A stretch of DNA of 41,785 nucleotides from contig CABURV010000010.1 of NCBI GenBank assembly GCA_902494035.1, forward strand, positions 1 through 41,785, written 5' to 3'. This document shows positions 26,352 through 34,479 of this stretch, one piece after another. The notes under the pieces were generated by a model. That model was given only the letters and a program-made list of their open reading frames with translations. It made no database searches and had not been told where the DNA came from. Each line of letters begins with the position of its first letter. Position 1 is the stretch's first letter. Origin of the DNA: an uncultured Collinsella sp. (GTDB lineage Bacteria > Actinomycetota > Coriobacteriia > Coriobacteriales > Coriobacteriaceae). Both the position numbers and the translations under genes were made by a program.

Positions 26352-26909
26352 CTAGCTCATCATGGCATTCATCATCTCGTTGGTTGCGGAATCGTCAGCA
26401 GACCACTCGCCGTCGTCATTGCAGGAGTACTTGAAGGTGACCTTGGTGTCCTTGGTCTTAGCAGCCTTGGTCACATCGACCATAACCTGACCGGCCATCT
26501 TGTACAGCTCGTCATCGGAAGGCATCGAATCGAGCGCGGCGACCTTCTCCTGGTACTGAGTGGCAAAATCCTCAACGATCTGGTTCATGGACTTGCAGGT
26601 AATGGTGACCTCGGCAGTTGCGGTGCCCTTGTCCTCGTCGACCGTCACGTCGCCGATCTTGTAGCCAAAGCCCTCGAGATAGCTCTTGGCGTACTCCTTG
26701 GGATCGATACCCAGCTGCTTGAACTCGTCGCCCGAGGCCTCTTCCAGGCCGGCGAGGAAGTCATCGCCACCGTTCTTGACCTCGTCAAACTGCGTTGTAA
26801 GATCCTCGGTGATGAGCTCCTCAACCGAAGGACCTCCGCAGCCGGAAAGCACAACCACGCACGCGACCAGAACAGCCATCAGGGGCGCAAGCAGCAGCTT
26901 CTTTTTCAT
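26352..26909 (-). CDS. Putative lipoprotein of unknown function
   Basis: The 185-residue product starts MKKKLLLAPL and has a lipobox LSGC with the lipidated cysteine C24, so it should be anchored on the outer face of the membrane. The mature part is an acidic, helix-rich domain followed by a beta-rich half with two further cysteines (TCKSM, SCNDD), and it ends in a Met-rich tail. The pattern is like small Gram-positive lipoproteins of unknown function; I assign no activity. GGGAGG lies 6 nt upstream of the ATG at 26909. Fifteen extra upstream codons are open but unsupported. It appears monocistronic, followed directly by the 170-nt element. Confidence 0.85.
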   Translation of the reverse strand: MKKKLLLAPLMAVLVACVVVLSGCGGPSVEELITEDLTTQFDEVKNGGDDFLAGLEEASGDEFKQLGIDPKEYAKSYLEGFGYKIGDVTVDEDKGTATAEVTITCKSMNQIVEDFATQYQEKVAALDSMPSDDELYKMAGQVMVDVTKAAKTKDTKVTFKYSCNDDGEWSADDSATNEMMNAMMS

Positions 26910-27087
26910 GACATTCCTCCCAACAAGCGGCGCCACTTTCCCTGCGCAGCGCACGTCGTAACAATAAGGCCATACTAGCCGCTAACGAACACCCCCGGCA
27001 AAGCAAGGGCGCAGTCGGCTCGATTTAACGTCCGAACGGTTTACCGGTCCGCCCAACGCGCAATAAAACGTTCTGCCGCATTGTAAT

Positions 27088-27118
27088 AAAAAAGGGTGGT
27101 CGGACAATTCGACCACCC
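27088..27118 (-). terminator. Rho-independent terminator of the EIIA gene
   Basis: On the minus strand GGGTGGTCG (27118-27110) pairs with CGACCACCC (27102-27094) around a 7-nt loop, followed by TTTTTTATTA. It starts about 25 nt after the EIIA stop codon. Confidence 0.92.
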
Positions 27119-27143
27119 CAAAACACCCTTATGTTGCCGCAGA

Positions 27144-27680
27144 TTACTTGCGGACGACCTTGACGATGGCATCGCCGGCGGCGACAGCGGAGTCAGCCTC
27201 GACGGCAAGCTCGACGTCGGCGAACTCGGCAGTGTTGGACACGGCCACGACGACGCAGTCCTTGTAGCCGGCAGCGGCGATCTTGGCGCGGTCGATCTTG
27301 AGTATGGGCTGGCCAGCCTTAACGACGTCGTCGGCCTTGACGAAGCCCTCGAAGCCGTCACCGTTCATGTTGACGGTATCGACACCAACGTGCACCAGGA
27401 CTTCGATGCCGCTATCGGACTGCAGACCCACGGCGTGACCCATGGTGACGGTCACCTTGCCGTCGCAGGGAGCGTAGACCAGATCGTCCTCGGGCCACAC
27501 GGCGCAGCCCTTGCCCAGGACCTCGCCACCAAAGACGGGATCGGGCACGTCGGCCATCTTGATGACCTTGCCCTTGACGGGCGAGCATAGCACGTCGGCG
27601 CCGGCAGAAGCAGAGATGGAGGCAGGAGCAGCGGCAGCCGCGGGCTCAGCCTTCTTCTTGAACATATCAAACAGACCCAT
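27144..27680 (-). CDS. PTS glucose-type EIIA component
   Basis: The 178-residue product is a stand-alone EIIA of the glucose family (Crr-like), which accepts phosphate from HPr and passes it to a sugar-specific EIIB-EIIC. An Ala/Pro-rich linker at about 10-26 follows the start. The domain (about 28-178) has DPVFGGEVLGKG, H82 in MGHAVG and the phospho-acceptor H97 in VLVHVGVDTV. It may also signal in catabolite control. No EIIB or EIIC lies nearby, but the next gene upstream on the same strand is a 6-phospho-beta-glucosidase, a PTS-linked enzyme. AAGAGGAG lies 7 nt before the ATG at 27680. Confidence 0.94.
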   Translation of the reverse strand: MGLFDMFKKKAEPAAAAAPASISASAGADVLCSPVKGKVIKMADVPDPVFGGEVLGKGCAVWPEDDLVYAPCDGKVTVTMGHAVGLQSDSGIEVLVHVGVDTVNMNGDGFEGFVKADDVVKAGQPILKIDRAKIAAAGYKDCVVVAVSNTAEFADVELAVEADSAVAAGDAIVKVVRK

Positions 27681-27932
27681 ACGTTTTCTCCTCTTGATTA
27701 AGCGCAACGTTATGCGCATGCCTATGGTGATTATAGTGCCAAATGACCAAAATACTCAGGCGAGGGCTCGAATCGCACGCCCTTCCAAGCCCTTCCCAAA
27801 ACCTTTTCCCCAGCGGCGCTCATATTGTCGATTAATCCTCAATAAGCCCCAGGTGAACAAAAGCGTTCCAGATGCCGTCGTCATTGACGTCGGTGGTCAC
27901 GTAATCGGCTGCCGGTTCGGCGTTCGGCAGAA

Positions 27933-27960
27933 CGCCGGAACTCAATCGCCGGAACTCAAT
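27933..27960. repeat. 14-bp perfect tandem duplication at the bgl stop
   Basis: CGCCGGAACTCAAT occurs twice in a row, ending at the first base of the glucosidase stop codon. It is probably a replication-slippage event. The rest of 27720-27932 shows no gene, no clear terminator and no repeat of the other families. Confidence 0.7.
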
Positions 27961-29408
27961 TACTCCAGGCCCTCGCTACCGTTGGACTTGATGATCTTCT
28001 GGTATGCGAAGAAGCTGTCCTTGCGGCGGCGCTCGTAGGTGCCGGTGCCGTCGTCGTACTTATCGACATGGATGAAGCCGTAGCGCTTGCGCATCTCGCC
28101 CGTGCCGGCGGAAACCAGGTCGATGGGACCCCACCAGGTGTAGGCAATCAGGTCAACGCCGTCGGCAATGGCCTCGCCCATGGCCTTGATGTGGCTGCGC
28201 AAGTAGGCGATACGATACGGGTCGTGGATGGAGCCGTCCTCCTCGACCTCGTCGTAAGCGCCCATACCATTCTCGACCACCATCAGCGGAATCTCGTAGC
28301 GGGCGTAAATCTCATTGAGGGCGATGCGCAGGCCCAGAGGATCGATCTGCCAGCCCCAATCGGTGGACTCCAGATAGGGGTTCTTGCCGCCAAAGGTCAT
28401 GTTGCCCTCGGTCATCTCGTGGTCCTTGTGGGTGCCCACGGTGCCGGACATGTAGTAGCTAAAGGTGTAGAAATCGACCTTGCCGTCGGCGATATCCTGC
28501 AGGTCGCCGTCCTCCATCACGAGCTCAACATCGTTCTCGGCCCAGAAGCGCTTGGCGTAGAACGGGTACTTGCCGCGCACCTGCACGTCGGAGCAGTACC
28601 AGTTCATGGTATTCATCTCCTGCTGCGTGGCAAACACGTCGGCCGGATCGCATGTGGCAGCATAGGAAAGGATGAAGCAGTCCATGTTGCCCATCTTGAA
28701 CTGCGGGTAGTGCTCGTGGGCGTAGCGCACGACGCGGCCGCTGGCCACGAACTGGTGATGCAGGGCCTGCATACGGGCCTGCGGCGTGGCGTGGACCGCC
28801 GAAGCCGGACCCTCAAAGCCCTGGATCATGCTAGTCTCAAAGAGGTTGCCCATGTCCTGGGTGCCGCAGTTGATCTCGTTGAAGGTGAGCCAGAACTTGA
28901 CCTTGTCCTGGTAACGGTCGAAGACGGTCTGGCAGTACTTCTCAAAGAAGCCGATGAGCTCGCGGCTCGCCCAGCCGTTGTACTTCTCGACCAGATGATA
29001 GGGCATCTCGTAGTGCGACAGGGTCACGAGCGGCTCGATATTGTGAGCATGCAGGCAGTCGAAAACGCGATCGTAGAAGGCGAGGCCGGCCTCGTTGGGC
29101 TCGGCGTCGTCGCCGTTGGGGAAGATACGGCTCCAAGAGATGGACATGCGGAACATGGTAAAGCCCATCTCGGCGAACAGCGCGATGTCCTCCTCGTAGT
29201 GATGGTAGAAGTCGATACCGTCATGATTGGGATAGAAGCGGTCGGGGTCGATGTCGATCGTAATCTGACGCGGCTCCTTGTAGCTGCCGCCCAAGAAGTG
29301 GTCATCGACGGAAGGACCGCGGCCATCCACGTTCCAAGCGCCCTCAAACTGGTTGGCGGCGGTGGCACCACCCCAATAGAAGCCCTCGGGGAACTTGATG
29401 TTTGCCAT
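27960..29408 (-). CDS. 6-phospho-beta-glucosidase, glycoside hydrolase family 1
   Basis: The 482-residue GH1 enzyme cleaves phosphorylated beta-glucosides (cellobiose, arbutin or salicin phosphates) delivered by a PTS. The acid/base is E178 in TFNEIN and the nucleophile E379 in VVENGMGAYD. FYWGGATAANQFEGAW near the N-terminus and YTWWGPIDLVSAGTGEMRKRYGF near the C-terminus are the usual sugar-pocket and phosphate-binding regions. The ATG at 29408 has AAGGAG about 6 nt upstream. The frame stays open another 76 codons, but these cross a dispersed repeat and are rejected. The flanking EIIA and the AraC regulator are on the same strand. Confidence 0.94.
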   Translation of the reverse strand: MANIKFPEGFYWGGATAANQFEGAWNVDGRGPSVDDHFLGGSYKEPRQITIDIDPDRFYPNHDGIDFYHHYEEDIALFAEMGFTMFRMSISWSRIFPNGDDAEPNEAGLAFYDRVFDCLHAHNIEPLVTLSHYEMPYHLVEKYNGWASRELIGFFEKYCQTVFDRYQDKVKFWLTFNEINCGTQDMGNLFETSMIQGFEGPASAVHATPQARMQALHHQFVASGRVVRYAHEHYPQFKMGNMDCFILSYAATCDPADVFATQQEMNTMNWYCSDVQVRGKYPFYAKRFWAENDVELVMEDGDLQDIADGKVDFYTFSYYMSGTVGTHKDHEMTEGNMTFGGKNPYLESTDWGWQIDPLGLRIALNEIYARYEIPLMVVENGMGAYDEVEEDGSIHDPYRIAYLRSHIKAMGEAIADGVDLIAYTWWGPIDLVSAGTGEMRKRYGFIHVDKYDDGTGTYERRRKDSFFAYQKIIKSNGSEGLE

Positions 29409-29545
29409 GAGCATCTCCTTTGCATCGCGAGTCGATAAGCCGAGTATCGCCCGCGCGCGGGACGGGCAAGGGCGGGGATGCCAAACCCGACACTTCTTTT
29501 CGCAGCGGCACCCCGCCGCCGCCCCAGCTCTGACACTTCCTGATA

Positions 29546-29579
29546 CCTGCCAAAAAGGGACAGGTTTATTTTGGTCGGT
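29546..29579. repeat. Single GGGACAGG repeat unit
   Basis: Arms ACCTGCCAAAA and TTTTGGTCGGT pair at 9 of 11 positions around a loop with AGGGACAGG. It lies between the AraC gene stop (29581) and the glucosidase promoter region. It matches one half of 20136-20216 and, in inverse orientation, 33257-33295. Confidence 0.8.
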
Positions 29580-29580
29580 T

Positions 29581-30588
29581 TTATCTGGGCAAACGCTGGC
29601 GATACGCTGCCGGCGCGCAGCCATAGCGCTCGGCAAACTTTTTGTAGAAGAAGCTCATGTTGGCGTAGCCGGCCTCGCGCGCCGCGGCTTCCGCAGTGGA
29701 GCCGGCGTCGAGCAGTGTTGCCGCGCGTGTTAGACGACTCTCCTGCACGAGCTGCATAAACGTGCGTCCCGTCTGCCGTTTGAGCAGCGCGCTTGCGTAG
29801 TTGGGACTCAGATGGAGGTGGCGAGCTACGTCCTCGAGCGAACAATCGCAGGCATGGCGCTCAATGTAGCCCACGGCGGCCGCGACCTGCGCCGAGGGAA
29901 GTGCAGGTTTGCCCGCTTGCAGCAGTGCGGCCTCATAACTTTGCATCAGCTCAACCAACAGCAACTCAAACAGCCTCGACACGATCTGGGGACTCGCCGC
30001 CGTCGGCTCCAGAAGCTCGCACAGCATCTCCTGCATATATCGGCGCACGCGACGGCTGTTGCCCGTGCGGAAATGCACATGACCGCGGTGGTCGGTTTCG
30101 TCATTGAGGGCATTAATGAGGAACTGCGAGACGGTGCTTGACGGCGACAGGCTCTGCTCTAGGCTGCGGTGCAACATCGGCCGCGAGATGACGATGCTCA
30201 GCATAATGTCATGCTCGCCGAGCTCGCCCACGGCATGTGGACAGGCCGCGTCGAGCAAGAGCACCTCGTTTTGAGCAAGCGTAAGCTGTTCGCCGTTGAC
30301 GACCTGCGGCGCGTGCCCGCGATAGACATAGCTGATTTCGACATAATCGTGCACATGCTCCGGTACAGGGTTGAAGCGCGAGTTGCGCACGATTGATAGA
30401 CCCTCGGGCATGCCTTCTTGGTGCAAGGCTTGCGTCGGGTCACCGATTTTATGGATATGTTTTTCACCGATACCCTGCTGATGATCCCAGCTGAACGCAT
30501 CATTCCAGTCATAGCGGGCGCCTGCGTGGTAAGCACGCTCGCTGTCGGTCAGCTCGAGCAGAAGGCTGTCTAAATGCGTAAGATCCAT
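29581..30588 (-). CDS. AraC-family transcriptional regulator
   Basis: The 335-residue product has an N-terminal cupin-like sensor region (about 60-160, with PVPEHVHDYVEISYVYRG and LLLDAACPHAV) and a C-terminal pair of helix-turn-helix motifs (about 232-332: SLEDVARHLHLSPNYASALLKRQTG and AAAREAGYANMSFFYKKFAERYGCAP). Such proteins usually activate sugar-use genes on ligand binding. It diverges from the GH106-like gene across 116 nt and is followed on the same strand by the GH1 gene, so it may control either or both. The stop is adjacent to a dispersed repeat. The divergent spacer (30589-30704) holds no clear promoter I can defend. Confidence 0.92.
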   Translation of the reverse strand: MDLTHLDSLLLELTDSERAYHAGARYDWNDAFSWDHQQGIGEKHIHKIGDPTQALHQEGMPEGLSIVRNSRFNPVPEHVHDYVEISYVYRGHAPQVVNGEQLTLAQNEVLLLDAACPHAVGELGEHDIMLSIVISRPMLHRSLEQSLSPSSTVSQFLINALNDETDHRGHVHFRTGNSRRVRRYMQEMLCELLEPTAASPQIVSRLFELLLVELMQSYEAALLQAGKPALPSAQVAAAVGYIERHACDCSLEDVARHLHLSPNYASALLKRQTGRTFMQLVQESRLTRAATLLDAGSTAEAAAREAGYANMSFFYKKFAERYGCAPAAYRQRLPR

Positions 30589-30704
30589 GGCATCACAATC
30601 GTTGATTCGGTCATATTCTGCTGTGGTTTTGATATTAGCAGGACGGCGCGCTCGGCGTACTCTGACTTCAATCGATTTAAAAGGTTGGTTTTAGAGGAGT
30701 GGAT

Positions 30705-33272
30705 ATGACGGCATACGACAACCATGTGCTTCCGTTCTTGTGGCTCAAGGGCGAGGCGCGCGAGACGATTACCGAATACTTGGAGCAGATTGCCGGTGCG
30801 GACATCCGCGAGGTCTGCCTCGAATCACGCACGCACCCCGAGTTTTGTCGCGACGGCTGGTGGGCTGACCTGCGTTTTATCATCGGCGAGTGCAAGCGCT
30901 TGGGGTTGAAGATCTGGCTGCTCGACGACGCCCATTTCCCCACGGGCTACGCCAACGGCGCGCTTGCGGGCGAGAACGTCGACCCCGCGCTTAGGAAGAC
31001 CGTGCTCAAACATCGCACGGTTACGGTCGTTGGTCCCCAGCCGTCCACGGTCATTAAGCTCGGCAATCTTATGGATCCCACGGAGCGCTTTGTGGGCGTG
31101 GCGACTTTCGACGCCGCCGGCGCACCGCTCAATCTTGAAATCACTCTTGAGCAGACCGACGGCACCCCCGCCCGCCTGCGTTTTGACGCCCCCGACGGCA
31201 TCGCCACCGTCGAGCTCTACGTCACCAGCCAAAAAACTGGCTTTCGCGATGAGTACATCAACATGGTCGACGCCGCCTCGTGCCGCATGCTCATCGACGC
31301 CGTCTACGAGCCCACGTTTGTGCATCTGGGCGACGAATTCGGCCGCACCATCCTGGGCTTCTTTACCGATGAGCCCGGCTTTATGAACGAGAAGGGCACG
31401 GCTCTCGACGATGCTTCTACCAGCAGCTTTATCGGACGCGGCGACATGGCACTGCCCTGGTCGGACGAGCTTGCCCGCCGTTTGCACGAGGCGTTGGGCG
31501 CGAGCTGGCTTGCTGAGCTACACCGCCTTTGGACACGCGAGGCAGATGGCGCCCGAGTCCGTCACGCCTACATGGACATTGCCACGCAACTCTACCGCGC
31601 ATGCTTTGACGAGCAAATTGGCGACTGGTGCCGTGAGCACGGCGTCATGCACATCGGACATGTGATCGAGGACAAAAGCTGCCACACGCGCCTGGGCCAG
31701 GGCGCCGGGCACTACTTCCGCGCAGTCGCCGGGCAGGATATGGCGGGCATCGACGTTGTCATCAACCAGCTCGCCCCCGGCATCGACCACGGGCGCTACA
31801 GCTACTTCCACGGCGCGTGGAACATGGAGTTCTTTACCTACGCACTTGCCAAGCTGGGCTCTTCGGCCGCGCGCCTCGACCCAAAAAAGCAGGGGCGCTG
31901 CATGGCCGAGGTCTTCGGCGCCTTCGGTTGGCGCGAGGGCCTGCGCGAGATGAAATGGATCGCCGACCACATGCTCGTCCGCGGTATTAACTGGTTTACG
32001 CCGCATGCGTTTAGCATGGCGCCCTTCCCCGATTGGGACTGCCCGCCGCACTTTTACGCGCACGGCAACAATCCGCAATGGCCACACTTTTGCCAGCTCA
32101 TGAGCTATATGAACCGCACGGCCACGCTGCTTTCGGGAGGCGGCGCCACGCGTCCCGTCGCCATCCTGTACCATGCCGATGCCGAATGGGCCGGCAGCGC
32201 CATGCCTATCGAGCGCGTGGCTGCCGAGCTCACGCGTGCGCAGATCGACTTTGATTTTGTGCCCGCCGAGGCTTTTGAGGATGAGGACCGTTACGAGGTT
32301 TCAATTGCCGATGGAATGCTTACCGTAAACGGCTGCCGCTACCAGGCGTTTGTTATGCCAGGAGCTTCATTTATTGGCTCGGCGACGGCGCAGGCCGTAA
32401 GGTGCATGATGGCGGCGGGCGTTATGGTCCTCGCCGTCGATGAAGTGCCTGGCGCGTTTTACGACGCGGATGGCGTGGTTGAACTGGGTGAACTTGCAGC
32501 GACTCCGCTTGCCGATATGGCGGGCGTGCTGGCGAGCGTTGGGCTGCAGACGGTTGTCACCGACACACCCCAGTCCTGGCTGCGCGCGCTTCGTTACGAG
32601 CGCGCCGGCGAGACCTACGTCATGCTGGTCAACGAGCACCCGCACGAGCGCATCGACTGCACAGTTAAGCTCGCGCAAGGCGAGCGACTTTGCGGCACGC
32701 GCCTCGACCTGTTGAATGGCACCGATCCCGTTGCGTTCGACGGAACGCTTGAGCTCGCACCCTTCGAGAGCTGCCTCGTTGCCTTGGAGACGGACGGCGA
32801 GCTTGAGTCCGGGGACGGCGCGGACATGGGCTCGAGCGATGCGCTCGCCCTCGACATCAACGGCCCTTGGACCGTCGCCCTCTCCCCTGCCGGCGGCGGA
32901 ACCTTTGGCGCCCCGCAGGAACTCGAGCACTTGTGCGATCTCACGGCCGAGCGATTCCCCAATGCATGCGGGACGTTCCGCTATCGCACGTTGTTCGAGC
33001 TGGCGAACGACCTTGCCGATGCCACAATCGACCTGGGAGATGTCTACGAAGTCGCGACACTTACGCTCGACGGACACCCATTCGGCACACGCATCTGTCC
33101 GCCCTATCGCTTTGCCATCGATCCTCTTGCCGCCGGCACGCACGAACTCACCGTCGACGTCATCAACACGCTCGATCATGCGATTCCCGACATCTTCGCC
33201 CTCACCGAACCCGTCGCCCCGAGCGGCATCCTCGGTCCCGTTACCCTTTGCAGGCAAAACCTGCCAAAATAA
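30705..33272 (+). CDS. GH106-like glycoside hydrolase (putative alpha-L-rhamnosidase)
   Basis: The 855-residue product lacks a signal peptide, so it is probably cytosolic. The N-terminal TIM-barrel part resembles GH106-like enzymes: PFLWLKGEA at the start, a strand with RTHPEF, then WWADLRFIIGECKRLGLKIW and DDAHFPTGYANG. A candidate catalytic glutamate is E223 in FFTDEPGF, and HIGHVIEDKS is another conserved-looking loop. The last 150 residues look like a GH2-type sugar-binding beta-sandwich (CGTFRYRTLF, IDLGDVYEVATLTLDG). The family is judged from motifs only; the substrate, perhaps rhamnosylated plant glycosides, is inference. The ATG at 30705 has AGAGGAG upstream. The final codons and TAA lie inside a dispersed repeat. 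Confidence 0.72.
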   Translation: MTAYDNHVLPFLWLKGEARETITEYLEQIAGADIREVCLESRTHPEFCRDGWWADLRFIIGECKRLGLKIWLLDDAHFPTGYANGALAGENVDPALRKTVLKHRTVTVVGPQPSTVIKLGNLMDPTERFVGVATFDAAGAPLNLEITLEQTDGTPARLRFDAPDGIATVELYVTSQKTGFRDEYINMVDAASCRMLIDAVYEPTFVHLGDEFGRTILGFFTDEPGFMNEKGTALDDASTSSFIGRGDMALPWSDELARRLHEALGASWLAELHRLWTREADGARVRHAYMDIATQLYRACFDEQIGDWCREHGVMHIGHVIEDKSCHTRLGQGAGHYFRAVAGQDMAGIDVVINQLAPGIDHGRYSYFHGAWNMEFFTYALAKLGSSAARLDPKKQGRCMAEVFGAFGWREGLREMKWIADHMLVRGINWFTPHAFSMAPFPDWDCPPHFYAHGNNPQWPHFCQLMSYMNRTATLLSGGGATRPVAILYHADAEWAGSAMPIERVAAELTRAQIDFDFVPAEAFEDEDRYEVSIADGMLTVNGCRYQAFVMPGASFIGSATAQAVRCMMAAGVMVLAVDEVPGAFYDADGVVELGELAATPLADMAGVLASVGLQTVVTDTPQSWLRALRYERAGETYVMLVNEHPHERIDCTVKLAQGERLCGTRLDLLNGTDPVAFDGTLELAPFESCLVALETDGELESGDGADMGSSDALALDINGPWTVALSPAGGGTFGAPQELEHLCDLTAERFPNACGTFRYRTLFELANDLADATIDLGDVYEVATLTLDGHPFGTRICPPYRFAIDPLAAGTHELTVDVINTLDHAIPDIFALTEPVAPSGILGPVTLCRQNLPK

Positions 33273-33295
33273 ACCTGTCCCTTTTTGGTAGGTTT
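33257..33295. repeat. GGGACAGG repeat unit overlapping the end of the GH106-like gene
   Basis: Arms 33257-33269 and 33283-33295 pair at 12 of 13 positions around a loop with AAACCTGTCCC. The left arm encodes the last residues and stop codon of the GH106-like gene, and the right arm lies just before the rpiR-type gene. Confidence 0.85.
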
Positions 33296-33314
33296 GGCAA
33301 GTGTGGGAGTTCGC

Positions 33315-34169
33315 ATGGATATCAAACGCAAGATTTCCGAGGCACAAGGCCTCACCCCCACCGAGCAACAACTCGGTATTGCAGCCCTTGCCATCGGCGA
33401 GGATATCCGCGGGCTTTCTATTAAGGAATTTGCCGCCCGCACCAATGTTTCGGTCGCGAGCGTGCACCGTTTTTGCAAAAAGCTCGACCTCGAAGGCTTT
33501 AAGGACCTCAAGGTCGAGCTCATCCGCCTGGCAACCGAGGCGGGTAACCGACGCGACGTGGATATCAACTTTCCCTTCGACGCCACGTCCACCCCTGCAC
33601 AGGTGATGGAGCGCATGGAGGGACTCTACCAGACCACTCTGGCCGAAACACAGGAGCTGCTCGACCCCACACAACTCGACCACGCCGCCAAGCTCGTCAT
33701 GCGCGCCGGCACCGTGGACATCTACACGGGCTCGCATAATCTGTATCCAGCGGGAATGTTCCGCGATCGCCTGCTTTCCGCCGGCAAAAGCGCGACGTGC
33801 CACGACAGTGTCGAGGCGCAGGTGCGTACGGCGCTCGCCTCGGGCCCCGACCATGTGGCAATCGTTATCTCCTACAGCGGCCTTGCCCCCAACCTCAGAG
33901 AAATCTTGCCAATCCTCAGCAGCCGACATGTCCCGGTGATCGTCATTGGCACACCGTACTGCGCCCGCATTCACCCCGGCTTTGCCGCCTATCTCACGGT
34001 GAGCGATCACGAGAGCATGACGCATCGCATCACGCAGTTCGCCAGCCACATCGCCGTGCAATACGTGCTCGATTCGCTCTACAGCAGCTACTTCGCCAAA
34101 GATTACGTCCGCTGCTCCGAGTTCCTAGAGCGCTCATTTCCCTACACCCGCCTGCCCGGGCTTAAGTAG
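33315..34169 (+). CDS. RpiR-family transcriptional regulator
   Basis: The 284-residue product has an N-terminal HTH_6 domain (about 1-77, with LSIKEFAARTNVSVASVHRFCKKL) and a C-terminal SIS domain that binds phosphosugars (about 115-250, with VDIYTGSHN, VAIVISYSGLAPN and VPVIVIG). RpiR proteins regulate sugar catabolism genes. It lies 42 nt after the GH106-like gene on the same strand and is probably co-transcribed. GGGAG is 5 nt before the ATG at 33315. A longer frame from 33285 begins inside the repeat and is rejected. Confidence 0.93.
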   Translation: MDIKRKISEAQGLTPTEQQLGIAALAIGEDIRGLSIKEFAARTNVSVASVHRFCKKLDLEGFKDLKVELIRLATEAGNRRDVDINFPFDATSTPAQVMERMEGLYQTTLAETQELLDPTQLDHAAKLVMRAGTVDIYTGSHNLYPAGMFRDRLLSAGKSATCHDSVEAQVRTALASGPDHVAIVISYSGLAPNLREILPILSSRHVPVIVIGTPYCARIHPGFAAYLTVSDHESMTHRITQFASHIAVQYVLDSLYSSYFAKDYVRCSEFLERSFPYTRLPGLK

Positions 34170-34216
34170 CGACGAGCGTGGTTCTCGGACGCCTATCTAA
34201 CGAGAGCAAGTAGTCA

Positions 34217-34287
34217 TTGGGGACGTTCTTAAACGACTAGTCAAACAAGAACGTCCCCAACGACTAGTCGTTTAAGAACATCCCCAA
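34217..34287. repeat. GTCCCC element with two mutually exclusive pairings
   Basis: The left arm 34217-34230 pairs perfectly (14 bp) with 34247-34260. Alternatively 34217-34241 pairs with 34263-34287 at 24 of 25 positions. The two structures compete for the same strand. It lies between the convergent RpiR-type gene and pyrE and carries GGGGACGTTC and GTCCCC cores. Confidence 0.85.
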
Positions 34288-34309
34288 CGACTACCCATCC
34301 GGAGCAAGA

Positions 34310-34479
34310 CAACGCCGCAGGTAGAGAACGGACAGCGAGCGACGTCCAGAGCGAACAAGTTGGCATGAAAAAGGCGAGGCATTGACCTTCTGGTCATGCC
34401 TCGCCTTTTGAATGACAAATTGTCGCCCTGGGCGGCGCGCAGCGTCGGCCGGTTACGGCGTTTGGTAAAACGCCGTAAC
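34310..34479 (-). repeat. 170-nt three-hairpin intergenic element, copy 2
   Basis: It has the same length and layout as 26179-26348. The inner stem is 34369-34382 with 34396-34409 (14 bp perfect, same GACC-TTCT-GGTC cap and one-base bulge). The terminal hairpin is 34452-34463 with 34468-34479, identical to copy 1. The outer stem 34339-34353 with 34424-34438 keeps 13 of 15 pairs including one G-U. On the minus strand it begins at the last base of the pyrE stop codon. Confidence 0.88.

Noticed and set aside
29409..29636. Extended start of the GH1 gene
   Set aside because: The extra 76 codons cross a dispersed repeat and the AraC 3' end, and the ATG at 29408 has a strong AAGGAG site.
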